The notes beneath the pieces were generated by a model. The model searched no databases. It worked only from the letters and a program-made list of their open reading frames with translations, and was not told the origin of the DNA. The position numbers and the translations under genes were made by a program. A DNA stretch of 64,000 bases from Onchocerca lupi (Eukaryota > Nematoda > Chromadorea > Rhabditida > Onchocercidae): positions 62,001 through 126,000 of the forward strand of contig JAOVVO010000137.1 in the NCBI GenBank assembly GCA_028564675.1, in the 5' to 3' direction. This document shows, in pieces, positions 1-12,550 of the stretch (positions within the stretch are counted from its first letter, which is position 1; each line of letters starts with the position of its first letter).

Positions 1-4
1 ATTT

Positions 5-94
5 TCACGAACCAAACGTCAGCTGCCACAGTTTTTGCCAAAAATCTCTTAGGTTTCCATCGCTCCATTTATCGCAAATATGTTCATCTGCTTC
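5..94 (-). CDS. Candidate terminal exon of an unrecognised gene
   Basis: On the minus strand an acceptor (ATTATGGCAG) is followed by 29 open codons and a TGA. The peptide begins EADEHICDKWSDG and ends FWQKLWQLTFGS. It has three tryptophans and higher G+C than its surroundings, which argues for real coding sequence. The exon starts in phase 0. I could not find upstream exons between it and the coiled-coil gene that ends at 1107, so gene identity and upstream structure are unknown. It might belong to a gene that continues in a long intron-rich way or be a chance frame. No function can be given. Confidence 0.35.
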   Translation of the reverse strand, partial: EADEHICDKWSDGNLRDFWQKLWQLTFGS

Positions 95-1106
95 CTGCCA
101 TAATATATTATATTAAATACGGGCCTAAAACATAAAATTATTCTTATAATATTGCTGAAAATAAAAACACAATGCCTGAAGGATATCATGTTTTTCAGAC
201 AATAATGTAAGTTAATAGTGATTTAATATTCTAGATTATAGATAATATGTGAAGAACTAGTTCCCAAGTCTTGGATATCATTGACATACTGTACAATTTT
301 TCTTTTTTCTCGAAATAAAAGTAATATATGTACACAAGTTTGGAAATCCATTAATTTATATGAATTGGAAAAGAAGTTTGCAATAAGAGCAATATGAGGA
401 AATCAAAAGGCAGCAATGATTCAAATATTTGGGCAAAGTGAATTTATCATAAGTTATTGCTTCAAAATATTGTATGGGTAAATCAATTTCAGATTGTCAT
501 TCAGTTTCCACTAACAATCCTGATTATGAGCAGAAGTGAAAAAAAAATACTTGATGATCTATACAATTTTCCATGACTTATCAACTACAGAACATTCATC
601 AAGATAAAAGCAATATAATTCACAAATATAGCCAGAATCTCCTTCAACTTTTTTTCTATAAGAACTTACAGCTATTGAATGCGAAACTAAGTTTATGAAA
701 TTTCTTGGAAAAAATTCTAGAACAATTTACATCTAAACCTAATCATAAAATAAGTTATCCAAAATTCTCCAATATTCTTTTTTTCTCGAGTAGTTACTTT
801 TACTAACCAGAAGAATTCGTGACATATAAACTTATATAATATTTTTACAATATCAATCCAAAAAACAAGGTCAGAGAAACAGCAATTTCAACAAAAAAAT
901 AATATAAACTTTAATGATAATTATTTCAAGAAATTCCTGTTGCATAAAAATATGTCGAACATAAATATGAGATCAGCAATTAAAGTAAATAATATCGAAT
1001 ATGAAAGAGGGCGAAGCAATGAAAATGATAATTATGGAAGAAGCAATAAGTCAAGATTAATTGAAAATATCAAATAATCATGCGAAAGCAAAAAAACTTC
1101 GAAATT
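95..1106. other. AT-rich stretch without a clear gene
   Basis: No convincing exon. A weak exon-like piece on the minus strand at about 670-711 has an acceptor (GTTCTAG) and a GTAAGT donor. Its phase does not join the candidate exon at 5-94, so it is not called. Confidence 0.4.
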
Positions 1107-3323
1107 TTAATGGAGATTCGCGGCATTTTCTTTCCAGCTTTCGTTGTTTGCCACCTGCAATAATAACAATCCAGTTTTTTGCTTAAAATTCATTAATAAA
1201 AAAAAGTGACAAGGGAATTAAAAGAAAGCAGAATCCTAATAAATCAGCGAAAAAAATGAAGTGAAATAAAAATAAAAACGAAGACAGTAGAATAATAAAT
1301 TATTGAGAACAAAATGAGAAAACATAAAATGAGTGCTGTTATACACAACAAAACCAAACTTCACTTAAAAGTTTTTATCAATAAATCGAATTTTCTCATA
1401 TAGCTTACATGATTTCGATTAATCAACAATGAAAATGTACGCTTGTATGATATATTTTACTGAAACTCATACGAAAATAATTGACATCTTAGACTATATG
1501 TCAACCTTACATCAAATAATAGCTGAGATTTTTAGCACTTGAAATATGAAATGTGTGAGAGAAGACAAAGTTCTAATATTACCTCAGCGATTTTCAGTAA
1601 TTCAAACTGTCTTCTTTGCTCTATGGCGAAATCTCGCTGCATTTCAGACAACTGCTGCAAATCCTCTAACTCAACTTCTTCTTCCTTCAAAGCTAACTTT
1701 CTTCTTCCTGTATCTGCAATATAAATTGAAATGTGCCTTTGCTTTCTGTATTCTTAACAAATGATAAAATCATCTAGAAGATTTAAATTAAAATAGAATA
1801 TCCAAACCCAATTTTATATCTTTTTCTCCATGATTTGATGATTCTTAAAAAATTTTATGATATAATTAATTTGTAAATAAATCTTTATCAAATTTGCTGG
1901 GATCGAAACTAGGGCGTCCTATACTGACTTATTTATTATAAATTAGAACATGCATGCATAATCAACACAGTAGTTAATCTTAGCATAAAGTTATAAAACA
2001 ACCAAATTACTGTAGAATGATTTCGTAAAAACAGTGAAATAAAATGGAATTGTTATTGATGCTATCCCGTCAGCTTTTTCCTATAAATGTTATTTTTACC
2101 TCTTTCCAGTGTATGTAGTGTATTCAATAAACGTTCTTTCTCGGCGACATTCGCATTCAGTTGTCCTGAAAAATTATTGACGCTATTAACGAATTTCTTT
2201 GCTAGAAAAAAATGACAAAAAAATAACAAGAGAAATTCTATTAAGAGTGAATAAGTGAATCCTGAAATTAACACATACAAAATAAATATTCTCTTTCACT
2301 TCCTTTGTCAAGTAGCACTGTTCACAACAATTTTTTAAAGACATCTAACTTTTCGAATTATTGATTAAAAAAGATCAATGTTTCGTAAATAATTATACTT
2401 AAAAAAAAAAAAGTGAAAACAAATTTTTTAACCCCATAATCTCTATAACGCTGAGAATCTTTAAACAAAAAGAGACGCGAAATCTACCAACATAAAATGA
2501 TGTGTATTTAAAAACCCCAGATTTTGGATTGTATAACGAGCGTGTGGACATAAAAAAGAATCAATCTCACAATAGCGATCTTATATAGTTTAAAAAAATG
2601 AAATGACATTTAATTTACATTATTCTTCATTAAGCAGAAAGATTTAATCATTTATCATATTGATTACTTCATGCATAATTTAATTTTTTAATCAAAAGGA
2701 ATTTAAGAAAGTGTATTAAACAATTTTGAAAAGAAATTAAGAGACTTTCCAAGATTGCCAATAATACATACCATTGTAAAATGGTTTTAAATTATTCATT
2801 TGCTCAATACTATTCAGTATATTGGTATGTATCCGCTGAGCTGTCATATCACGCTGTTCCATCGAATCCTGTAATTATTTGACGTAAATAGGCGATATTT
2901 GATGCAATTCCATTTCTGCTATAGGCTTTTTTCTATATTAATGTTTCTCGAGAAACCTTATCAGTTGGAATAGCATGTTTTATTGAAAAATAAATAGTCT
3001 GAGTGCTAACTATTACGGATTGCTAAATATTTTGATGTGCTACAGTATGCAAACCGAGAGTAAGCGAATTTTATTTTCTTCATCTTTAAAGGATGCCACG
3101 ATGATAAACTATGACAAAATGATAAATTAGAATATGTGGCTGAAGAGTTACCTTCACATTAAAAATAGCAAAAAACTATAGTAACATTCAAATTTTTATA
3201 AAATTTTATACAAATAATATTTAAAGACTGTTGTAAATAAACAAGGCATACTTTGGCATTTTCATCGGTGGGAAATTTGTCTAAAATCGCTCGAACAACA
3301 GAATAAGGATCTGACACATCCAT
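1107..3323 (-). CDS. Small coiled-coil protein, five exons, 137 aa, function unknown
   Basis: Five exons on the minus strand join in frame: 3323-3252 (ATG, phase 0), 2868-2772, 2165-2100, 1713-1583 and 1154-1107 (TAA). All introns are GT..AG. The product starts MDVSDPYSVVRAILDKFP. After about residue 50 it is rich in Glu, Lys, Gln and Leu with a heptad-like pattern (for example ALKEEEVELEDLQQLSEMQ), so it probably forms one long coiled coil. It has no signal peptide, membrane segment or catalytic motif. The gene lies head to head with the SKA1 gene, 655 bp apart, so the two may share a promoter and a mitotic or cytoskeletal setting; that is inference. Small kinetochore, centrosomal or intraflagellar-transport coiled-coil proteins have this size, but I do not recognise a family. 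Confidence 0.75.
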
Positions 3324-3978
3324 CTATTCTTTTAGTTAATTCTTCTAAGATATGATGAAAGGAAGTATAACTGGTAAAGTAATAAATTCAAATCAGCCCA
3401 GAAATTTTAAGAATCTAGCTATTAGAGAAAGTTTAAAATACGTGAAACTGATAATTTCAGAACATTTAACGTGAGATTCCGTAGTATCAGGAAACATCAC
3501 GTATCAGGTACTACCACGTATATCCAAATAACTACAACACGTCAGCATTAACAGATCACCGATAAAAAAACACTTCATCCTCCAACATTTAATTATTGAT
3601 TACAGGAATCATTAAAATGATAAACCGTACAAAAATCTTGTTCTCCTATTGTCTCGTCACACGCTATTCTTCTATCGTCTTTTTCTCCCCCATCTCCTAC
3701 AAATATGTAATCTTTTTCCCTTCATGATCGATGATTGAATTTGAATCCGGCATCGCCGCATTTTCCGGCAAGATTCAAGTTTTTTGCTTCGATCTGGTTT
3801 TTTCGGTTCTTCAAATCCGGTTTTGAGTTCGGGGACCGGAACGGCATATGCTGTGCCGTAAATCCCTACATTTATTTCAATATCAAAGTTCCTCAGGATG
3901 TTACGTTCAGTGGTTGATGTTGCAAGAGAGGAATGTCTGAAGCAAAGTCAGTGCAAAGTCGAGAGATATTATAATTCC
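3324..3978. promoter_or_regulatory. Shared intergenic region between divergent genes
   Basis: 655 bp separate the two start codons. Around 3745-3875 the sequence is distinctly richer in G+C and CpG than its surroundings, with several CCGG and TTCCGG words; this is unusual in the window and fits a bidirectional promoter. TTACGTTCAG at 3901-3910 is a possible spliced-leader acceptor for the SKA1 transcript. A 13-codon upstream ATG frame (3933-3974) ends five bases before the SKA1 start. The promoter role is inferred from position. Confidence 0.4.
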
Positions 3979-6175
3979 ATGTCGAAGTTTGGTGCTTCTG
4001 ATACTGACATCAATCGAGGTATAATTTATCTAAATTTTTATTTTTAGCTTTTTAATTAAATATTTCAATTTTAAATTATTTATTGTGATGTAAATTTTAA
4101 TTATTTCATTCTATTAATTGTAATTTTCTGTTTGAATTATTCAAATTTTCAGTTCTGCCGGAATAATAGTTTTGGATTTCAATTTAAACAGTTAATTTCT
4201 AATTATATCTTGCTTTTAAAATGTTATGCAATCTGCTGTGCATGGTTTTTTTATTTGGATTATTCCAGTTTTAGATTCTTCTTTTATCTTTCACATTTTA
4301 GTTATATTATGTATGAAGTCAATTATTTGTCTTTTTTTAATTTATTGATGTTTGGAATTCCAGTCTCCAGTCATTTTGAGCTTAAAATTTAAATATTTTA
4401 ATTAAGCATAGATAAGGAGTTATGTTGTTAAATTTGAGTTTTATGATAGAAAATTCAGAAATTTATTATAGATCTTTTCTTTATATATTTTTTAGCAGCC
4501 TTAGCTATTGTTTGATAAATACTAATATATTAATAGTTTTAATTGCTAGGAAGTTATATTTTACAATTTAGATACTTTTATTATTACTCAAAAGATTAAT
4601 GATGAATAGAATGACTTAAAGACCCAGTTTGGAAAAGTATAATCCATATAGGTCAACTAATATGTATTATATATATTGCAGTAACTGGTAGTTTGATTGA
4701 AAAGAACAAAGAATTGGCTGATTTATTATCTGATATTGAATTGTTAGAAAAAAAGTTAAAAGGACTGGAAGAAACAGATATGGAACAGAAGTTGATGCAC
4801 TTCAAAGTACGGTTTTGAATGAATTTCCTACTCTTCATCTTTTTTTTATTTATATGGCGGGCGAGAAATTCGACGAGATTCTCAATCCAGCAGTAATCTA
4901 ATATATAGCGGTATGATGAAGAAGTATTGTTTCTTGCAAATTTTGGAAAATTTCAGTAAAATTATGATTTGAGCTTTTGAAATTACTTCTGTCTTTTAGG
5001 AATTAGGTGGAATCCTCGAAGAAACAAGTTTAAAAGAAAATGCTTCATCTGAATGTGATATGGATGGCGTTTCAAAATCAGAACCGATATCATGGAGTGA
5101 TAATCAAATGCAATCCAATCGACGAAGATACAGCTTTCTTGTTTCGCAATTAAAGGTTTGTTTTGTTACTCAGCAAATGAAATTTCTAAATTTCACATTT
5201 CACTTGAATTGCACATTCAATGATTTTCGAAGAGAGATTGTCAGCAGAATGTTTATTTCTTTTTTTCATTCTGCGTGTTTTGTGTGGTATTTGTTTCTTT
5301 TGCCATGCATAAACCGAATTTATCATATGTTCATAAAGCGCAAACTTTTAGATTATCTAAATTGTGGTCTTTATTTTTCTATTATTTCAGAAGTCTTTAC
5401 GATCAGTTGAAACTGGTGAATTCATTCTGATTCCATCCAAAACGCGTGGTCGAATAGGTCGTCTTGAGCTAAATCAAGTGAAATCTTCGATAAAAAATGT
5501 CGTTATATTTCCAAAGACCAGATCCATAACCACATAATCTACTATGATTTGTTTTCCGGAACAGGCTTATTTTAAGTCCCTTTCTGAAAATAAAATTGGA
5601 TGATGTAGAATTTTGTTTATCCTTTCTTTCTTTATTATGGTGTTGTTTCAATTTAAAATTAATTAAATTCCATTTCAGCTGCTAAAAAAAATAGATGAAA
5701 TTTTTTCGGATAAGTATGTTTGTCAAAAACGGCCTCCTTTGGCGCTGAAGAATGCTAAAAAGCAGGTGAAGTTTCATGTATTTGAAAATTTCCTTAGGCT
5801 TTGGGATCCAAGTTTAATAATCTTCAATTAGCTGCACAATTCCAAATTTTTCGTGATTAAGCCTTAATTCAATGTTAAAATCTGACTGGTATCGAAAATA
5901 ATGCAGCAATGGCCAAACGATCATAATGAGCTGGTTCAAATTTCAACATAGCTCAGGTTGGTTGATTTTTGTGATTTATTTTCGCCATCGGATTACAGGA
6001 GCATGAAAAACTGAAAGGGCGCTGGTATATTACACTGAATGAGCTACTTGTTCGATTTACATCAAAAGAAAAAATTTCTTGGAAATTTGCACTACCCTGT
6101 TTGTTATATCTTAAACGTTTGGAAGAAGTACGAGTGGATGATAATAATGTCTTCATTGCAGCTGTTTTATCATAA
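3979..6175 (+). CDS. ska-1: SKA1, spindle and kinetochore-associated protein 1 (223 aa)
   Basis: Six exons: 3979-4018, 4682-4806, 5000-5155, 5391-5477, 5679-5765 and 5999-6175 (TAA). Every junction keeps frame. The N-terminal part (about residues 1-55) is a coiled coil (KNKELADLLSDIELLEKKLK), as in the SKA1 region that assembles with SKA2 and SKA3. Residues 56-107 are a polar linker. From about 120 the chain matches the winged-helix microtubule-binding domain: RGRIGRLELNQLLKKIDEIF aligns with the human stretch around SRLTYNQINDVIKEIN, and LKGRWYITLNELL...LKRLEEVR aligns with TKGRYFIVEADIKEF...CRRLSEVR. The human protein is 255 aa, so this is a compact form. SKA complexes track microtubule ends at kinetochores and stabilise attachment in mitosis. 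Identification rests on the C-terminal domain; the N-terminus alone would not be diagnostic. Confidence 0.85.
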
Positions 6176-7314
6176 TTATATTATTCTTCAACCTCATATT
6201 AGAAAAATAATAGCTTGTTTAATGTGTCGCCGAAAGTTTATATTTTGCCAGATCAACACCAATATTTTGTCAGTTTTAAGTTATTTGCCTTTCTTGTTAA
6301 CTATATAGTTTGAGTCATTTTATATTATTATCACTATTAAGTGGTCTCCAGTAAATTTTTATGACTTTAAAAGAAACGATGAGTGGAAACCGGAAAAATT
6401 TTTAATATCTTGATTTGTAACAGTTTTGAAATTAATGATTTGGAAACGGCTGACTTGTCCCGATATAATTTATTATCAGTAGCTTAATTTTTTGTTTTTA
6501 ACCGTGAAGTTCTAGGAATTCGACCTAAGATTAAAGAAGACAATAAATGAGCTTTTTTTAGGCACAAGAGTTGCAATCATTTTTTCATTTTGGAAGATAT
6601 TTGATTGTCATGTTAATAGCTTAATTATTGAATAGGGCGGGTCGTTAACTGAGAGCGGAAACTAATTATAGATCAGAGCTATTTGGTACGAGCGTATCGG
6701 AATTGGTAATTCTTAATTGACGATAAATATGCAAAGATATAGAGATCTAAGTCGAGTTATTTATCGGTGGCCGAAGTTTAGAAACAAAACTGACTATTGA
6801 AGCTGAGCGATTTTTTAATCTTCGTAAAGCTTTCTTTATATGGCATTTTATGTTGATATTGCCTTGGTTTGTTTATTGTCATTGTACAGTAGTACGATTT
6901 AGAATTTTTTATATTTTTTAACTTTATATTCCAAAATTTAGTATATATAAAAATTTTTAATGTTCTTTTTTAACTTTGTATTTCAAAATCTAATACATCA
7001 AAATTTTCATTTCGTTTAACAAATAAATGGTTAATGTATCAATCCCGAATTTGTTAATTTATTGCTTTATTTTCACTACTTCTATATATATCATTTGGAA
7101 TGGACGATTTGAATTATCAATGGTTTCATTCGGAACACTTTAATTATAATTATAGATAGGAAAAGTGTTTTAGGAATTGGATGCTATGTTCAGATTATTT
7201 CATTTTTCGCTTTTTCGCGTTTATTTGCAATAAGTATGTATAAAATTGTTCCCATTTTTCTTCCCAAATTTGCTATTTTGTGACAGAAATTGATGGGTCG
7301 ATTCTGCAACATCG
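6176..7314. other. Intergenic, SKA1 to ZNHIT1
   Basis: About 1.1 kb between two genes on the same strand. AT-rich with no exon-like sequence; it should hold the SKA1 3' UTR and the ZNHIT1 promoter. The spacing is too large for a typical nematode operon gap of roughly 100-400 bp, so the genes are probably transcribed separately. Confidence 0.5.
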
Positions 7315-10300
7315 ATGAGCATTAGTCGGACAACTCAAGCACAACGACATTCTGGTTTGAATTCAATTTGATTTTGAGTTTTTCTTTTTTTTTTTTTTTT
7401 TTTCAAGTTGATCATGTTAAAAATTGTAAGATTAAATTGAAAAGAAAATTTTAGTTCGTTTGCATGCAGCTGAATCAACACGTGTATTAGATGAGATAAC
7501 ACGGAAACGACGTTTAAGAAAACAGCTTGAAGCTCTTGAACAGGTTTCTTTTCTTTTTTTTTTTTTTCGGTATTGACAATATTATTTAATTTGTATATCT
7601 TCTTCAACTTTATTTCAAATGAACTGGCTGGATAATGATTCGTACTTTTTTTTTGGATGCAAATTTTGACTCGAAGATATTTCTTAAACTCATTTCTGAG
7701 CATTCATAGCTAAGGAATTTTAGAAAATTGCGTTAAACACTTATTTAAAATGAATATTCTTATTGAATTCTTCATTAATTGTTTGATATTTTGCATTGGT
7801 ATGTTATTTTATAACGAACTGTTTTACTGGGAATTAATGATTCCACCAGAACTTCTATGATGAAAAATTTTAATTTCATTATGAAAATGTCGAATTCTAT
7901 TATATAATGAAAGTGGGTGATATGAAAATATCGAATTCTCAAAATGATCAGTTACATCGATGTTCAGGGATGGTCATTGCTGCATCCTGTGGCTGCAATC
8001 ATTTTTTAAAACTATCATTTTCATTTTAAGAACATTTGTCACAATTTTGCTTACTCTTTATACTTTTTTCAAAACTTTCTTGTGATTTCTTGATTTAACT
8101 GTTTTATTATACACGAAAAAGTGAAATATGAGGCTTTGTGTCTCACTGATAATATTTGATTTTGCAAACCATGAAATTCAGTGCATGATTTAATTGTTTT
8201 TTTTTTTTTCAGGATAATTTTCATGAAGATCCTCACGCACAGTTGCAATGGCATAAAAATATTCCTAAATTTGAAGATGACCAATTGGGACAGTCATCGG
8301 CTCGTAAAGGAGATGCTGAACCAGGTAATTTTCTTTGTTTTATTATTTATGAACTAATGATATAGCTTTTTATCGTAGTTTTATGTCATTTTGATGTCAC
8401 ATGAAATGTCCGAACCATTAAAATTGTATTATTTCATTTCGTTTTTCTAACGCGACTTTGAATTGTGAGTTCTGTAGCTATTTCTTGTCAATTTTTTCAT
8501 TATATTGCATTTTATGATTATTTTGACGTGGACATGAAGAATGATCTGTTAACGAGAAATTGGGCTTTACTTGCAGGGAAGAAGAAAAAGAAATTCAAAG
8601 TGGAATATTTCAAACAACGATTCCGAAAAAATTTTTCTGCTTTAGTAGAAGAGGAATCGGTATGAATATCTATTCCTGTAAATTATTATCAAAACATTTC
8701 ATATGAAGTTATCATAGTTATGAAAATTTCTATCAGTTATCATTGGAATCATTACTTATTTCATTTACTTAGTTTATGCCATTGTTGCTAATAATGAAAG
8801 AAAAAGATGCAATAAAGACCATATTTCGTAATATTTATAACTGAAAGTCTTAAGATTGAATTAATGTTAAGGTCTGATGTTTTCATATCCGGCTGTTATA
8901 TATTAGTCTTTGACGCCTTTTATTTTTGTAATTTGTTGGTTTTTTAAGTTATCGAAATCTACGGAAATTTCGGGTTTTGATGCATATAATGCTGCGCGAG
9001 CACCACCAAGCTGCAAACCGCCACGGCACTTCTGCGCAGCTTGTGGTTTCTTTTCTAAATATACCTGCATGAGATGTGGCGTGCGGTATTGCTCAATCAG
9101 TTGCAGAGATCTACATAATGATACTAGGTAATAATTAAATTATCTTTTAGTTGATTTCAGGTATTCGAAGTAAATTTTAAGTAAGCAATTTCTTGAATGA
9201 AGGTTCGAGAATATTTAGAGATGGAAATTTTTTAAGATAAGTTTTTTTGGACTTATTACCAAGAATAATGAATTCATGATACTTCAAGAAAGTCAAATTC
9301 TTTTTGACCATAATTCCATTCACTGTTGAATATCGATCGAACGTTTTCCTCGGAACTTAGCATTTCACTATTTTCTTATATAAAATACAGTGAAATCTGA
9401 TTTATATATTGTAATCAATCACCTTTGTGAGCATGACAAAATTTTTTTCGTGGAAGTTTCTCCGATTCTTCCTTTTCTTCATGGGCATGCAACATTTTTT
9501 TATCATTCAACAAGTAACTGTGTTTCAGTTGATCTGAAAATGTGAAGTTTTGATGTTGTGTAATTCAGGTTTCTCAGAATGTTAATTATTTCTCTATTAA
9601 TAAAGCGAATAGGACGAGCAGTATTTTTTTTTTCTTTACTAATATATATGCGTGCAGGAGGATAGCAAAGATAAAGGTTTTTAGATCCTTTTTTAAATGT
9701 ATAGATACCATATAATGTAATGTGCGAAAAAAACTAAGGTCATTGTTATCTGTAAAGTTTGACAAATTCCGACGACTTGTCGAGGCTGAACTGTCAGATG
9801 TAAAATTCCTAGTGTAAAAATCATAAAAAGAAGCCATGTATTGAGAGCATTTTCGCACGCACATAATTAATGGAAAAAAGAAAATTTCTTGTGATTCCAT
9901 TACAAAAATTTTTATTGTTCTGAAGAATCCGAAATAAAATTATGCAACAGCAAAAGTCCATATTTTCAGAGCAATTTGCGAGACATTTCGAGTTATTTCA
10001 TTGGTTCCAACTCATGCAAAGTTTTTTGAAAAAATGTGAAAAAATATAAAATTCATTTCTTCCTAAGATATTTGTTGCTCAGTATCTCTTAGAATCCGTC
10101 TCATTAGAATACAATACATATGAATAGTAAATTTGTTTCGAAATATTGCGTTATCTGCAAAGAAATATTTCACTAACAGAAGAAATGCTTGTTTCAACAA
10201 TACATGTGAATTGTATTATATGTCAGCTGCTACGGAATTATCAATATAATAATTTTGAATTCAAAAGATTTTTATTAATATGATTGTAATTTAGGTGTCT

Positions 10301-10316
10301 GAAATGGACAATGTAA
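7315..10316 (+). CDS. ZNHIT1: ZNHIT1, HIT zinc-finger subunit of SWR1/SRCAP (174 aa)
   Basis: Six exons: 7315-7354, 7455-7543, 8213-8324, 8577-8659, 8949-9127 and 10295-10316 (TAA), all in phase; the last intron is about 1.17 kb. The order of conserved blocks is that of ZNHIT1/VPS71: RVLDEITRKRRLRKQLEALE near residue 24, DNFHEDPHAQL, GKKKKKFK, the YFKQRFRKNFSALVEEE block near 90, and a C-terminal HIT finger. The finger ligands are all present: C137, C140, C148, C151, C156, C160, H164 and C169, ending in RCLKWTM like the family's CLKWTV tail. The protein works in the nucleus in the complex that exchanges H2A for H2A.Z. It is about 20 residues longer than the human one (154 aa). An AATAAA follows at 10343-10348. 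Confidence 0.95.
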
Positions 10317-12481
10317 GAAAGAATCTCAATGAAGTAGAGTGGAATAAAATGAAATGGAAATCCTAAAGAATTTGCAATCCATGGATATAAACTTCCGCAA
10401 CGTACACCAATTGTACCGAATTCCTTCTAGAATATTGTTTAATTTTCAAAAGTCATACTTTATTTTTACATACGGCATTGTTATTGTGTATTTTTGAAAT
10501 GAATATAAACAGGAATAAGATGCATTAGTGATGAAGAGAGGAATATGCGACATTTTCAATCAATTATCCAGTTATTTTCTTTATTACGCATAAGAGAAAT
10601 GTGGGTAGAAAAGGAGTGGCATCATTGTAATGGACGACAGAGATCGTCCTTACTCTGTGTAATTCCCAGATTGGCCTCTTTTCTTTCTTTCTTATTATCA
10701 CAGATTTTCACCGCCTGCTAATTTTTTATTCAATCTTATCTCTGATTAGTTTCTGGATACATGTTTGATGATGTATTTTTATAGGAAAGGTAATGATCAA
10801 AGGTTTTTGTCTACTTTGAAGAGTGCTGTAATCCTTTTTTCTTCCATTTCTTATCTCGCATTCTCAATCTGATCTGTTATATTGTACCTGACAGATGATA
10901 CTACTTTCCTTGTTCATTTATCATATGAAAAAATTTTAATTTCAAATATTCAAATCTTGACAATTATTTCAAATATTATATCATTGAACAGATACTGTGG
11001 CTTTAATAATCTCCATCAGAAGCAGTCAATCATATTTTGTAACAAAGAATCTACTCTAAAACAATTGTATTTGTGTCATTAATTAGCTACTTGGTAGAAC
11101 AAAACTTATGATTTGAAAGATGGAATAGAGGGGAACAAAATTTTAGCTAGAAATTGTTCATGCAATTAGATAAATAGATTCTACTTATCGGAATATTAGA
11201 ACTATCTGGATAGAAGACAAATGTTGGTAGTATGAGTAAACACTTTATCTTTTGAGAGGAGTTTATGGCATCATTTTTTTAATTATTTCATTATCATAAA
11301 TGTTATCCATTTGTTATCTACTCATCTTGATCGTCATATTTCAACATTTCACATATTCTTTTTCCACTTTTCTGAGATTTATTTTTATATGTAAATTAAT
11401 TCCGAATTACTTCCTATAATGGAGAGAAAGGAATTTATAAATTAACAAATCGTATCTTAAGCTTTATTATTATTCCCATTTAGTGTCTTACAATTCTAGC
11501 TAATTAAATTTTCCAATGATGTCATTCTTTTTCCGCAAGTCTTTTTCTGCTCATAAACAAATAAAATCCATTCTATCAATTCGATCAAATATGCTGTTGA
11601 CCGCAGATTTCTGCTGCTCGATTGTAAATTCCTGCTATTTGGAATTTTTCCAAATAAAAGGATTGAAAGTAAGTTTAAGTATTAATTTCAAAGATAATAT
11701 TTGCAAGTATGTAGAAAATATTCGCATATTTTAGTGTATAATTGAGTAGAAGATGAGGTAATGCCTTAGGACAAATGATGTATAAAATACATGACTTAAT
11801 AAATTCTCAAGAGTAATAATAATTCCAGTTGGCTATGATTAAATAAAATGAATTATGTGCCTTTCTCTTTTTTGCTCTCTTTTTTTTTTTTTTTTTTTTT
11901 TTTTCAATATAAAAATTCATTTTAGTTACTATTCACTTTCAAATTATTAGCTCAAATAATTGACTGAGAAATTGAATATTCCACTCCTTGCTTCATTTTA
12001 TTCGGTTATAACTTTCATTTCAGGAAATTTTATCATGATCAATTATATGACATGAGATTCCTCTGTAATACGAATTTTCATTAATATTCATAATCAAGAT
12101 ATACGTATGATAGTGGTAGCACAAGTTGATTTATTGGAATTTTATGAATAATATAAAAGGTAAAGGTACTAATTAGATGCGTAGTGTAAGAGATTATTCA
12201 AAGTTTAGCGGATTCTAAATTTTATGAAGCTTCATTGAGATGACTGAGGATTAAGATACAGTGATAGAATTACACCGAAGAATGTTTGTACGATCAGGAG
12301 AAGATAAAGTTAAAAAAACATCAAATGAGATGGTAACTGAATGATGCAGTGGAATTCAATCACTTAAATATTCGAGAATTGCTAATTTCATAAATTTTGC
12401 AAATTTAATATTTCCAAATTTTCATCGATAATTTTATGAATTTACAACGATTAGCAGAAATTATGTTAGACACATAATTAC
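10317..12481. other. Gene-poor AT-rich region
   Basis: Contains the probable ZNHIT1 poly(A) signal (10343-10348) and a long T run at about 11880-11904. The slightly G+C-richer stretch at 10590-10680 has short open frames on the minus strand but no connected exon structure. No gene is called. Confidence 0.5.
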
Positions 12482-12550
12482 CTTAATTGCTAGAATGAAA
12501 ATTAAATAATGAAGCGATTGGACGATCAATTTCAATAATTTCTTCTTCAT
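12482..12550 (-). CDS. Candidate first exon coding a signal peptide
   Basis: On the minus strand an ATG opens 23 codons, MKKKLLKLIVQSLHYLIFIL then AIK, followed at once by a good donor (AAG|GTAATT). A lysine-rich start followed by a hydrophobic core is a textbook signal peptide. A second reading, in another frame of the same strand, is the 101-codon open frame 12788-12483 (ends FNFHSSN). No downstream exons could be joined, so the gene is incomplete and the call weak. If real, it would be the start of a secreted or membrane protein transcribed leftward. Confidence 0.25.
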
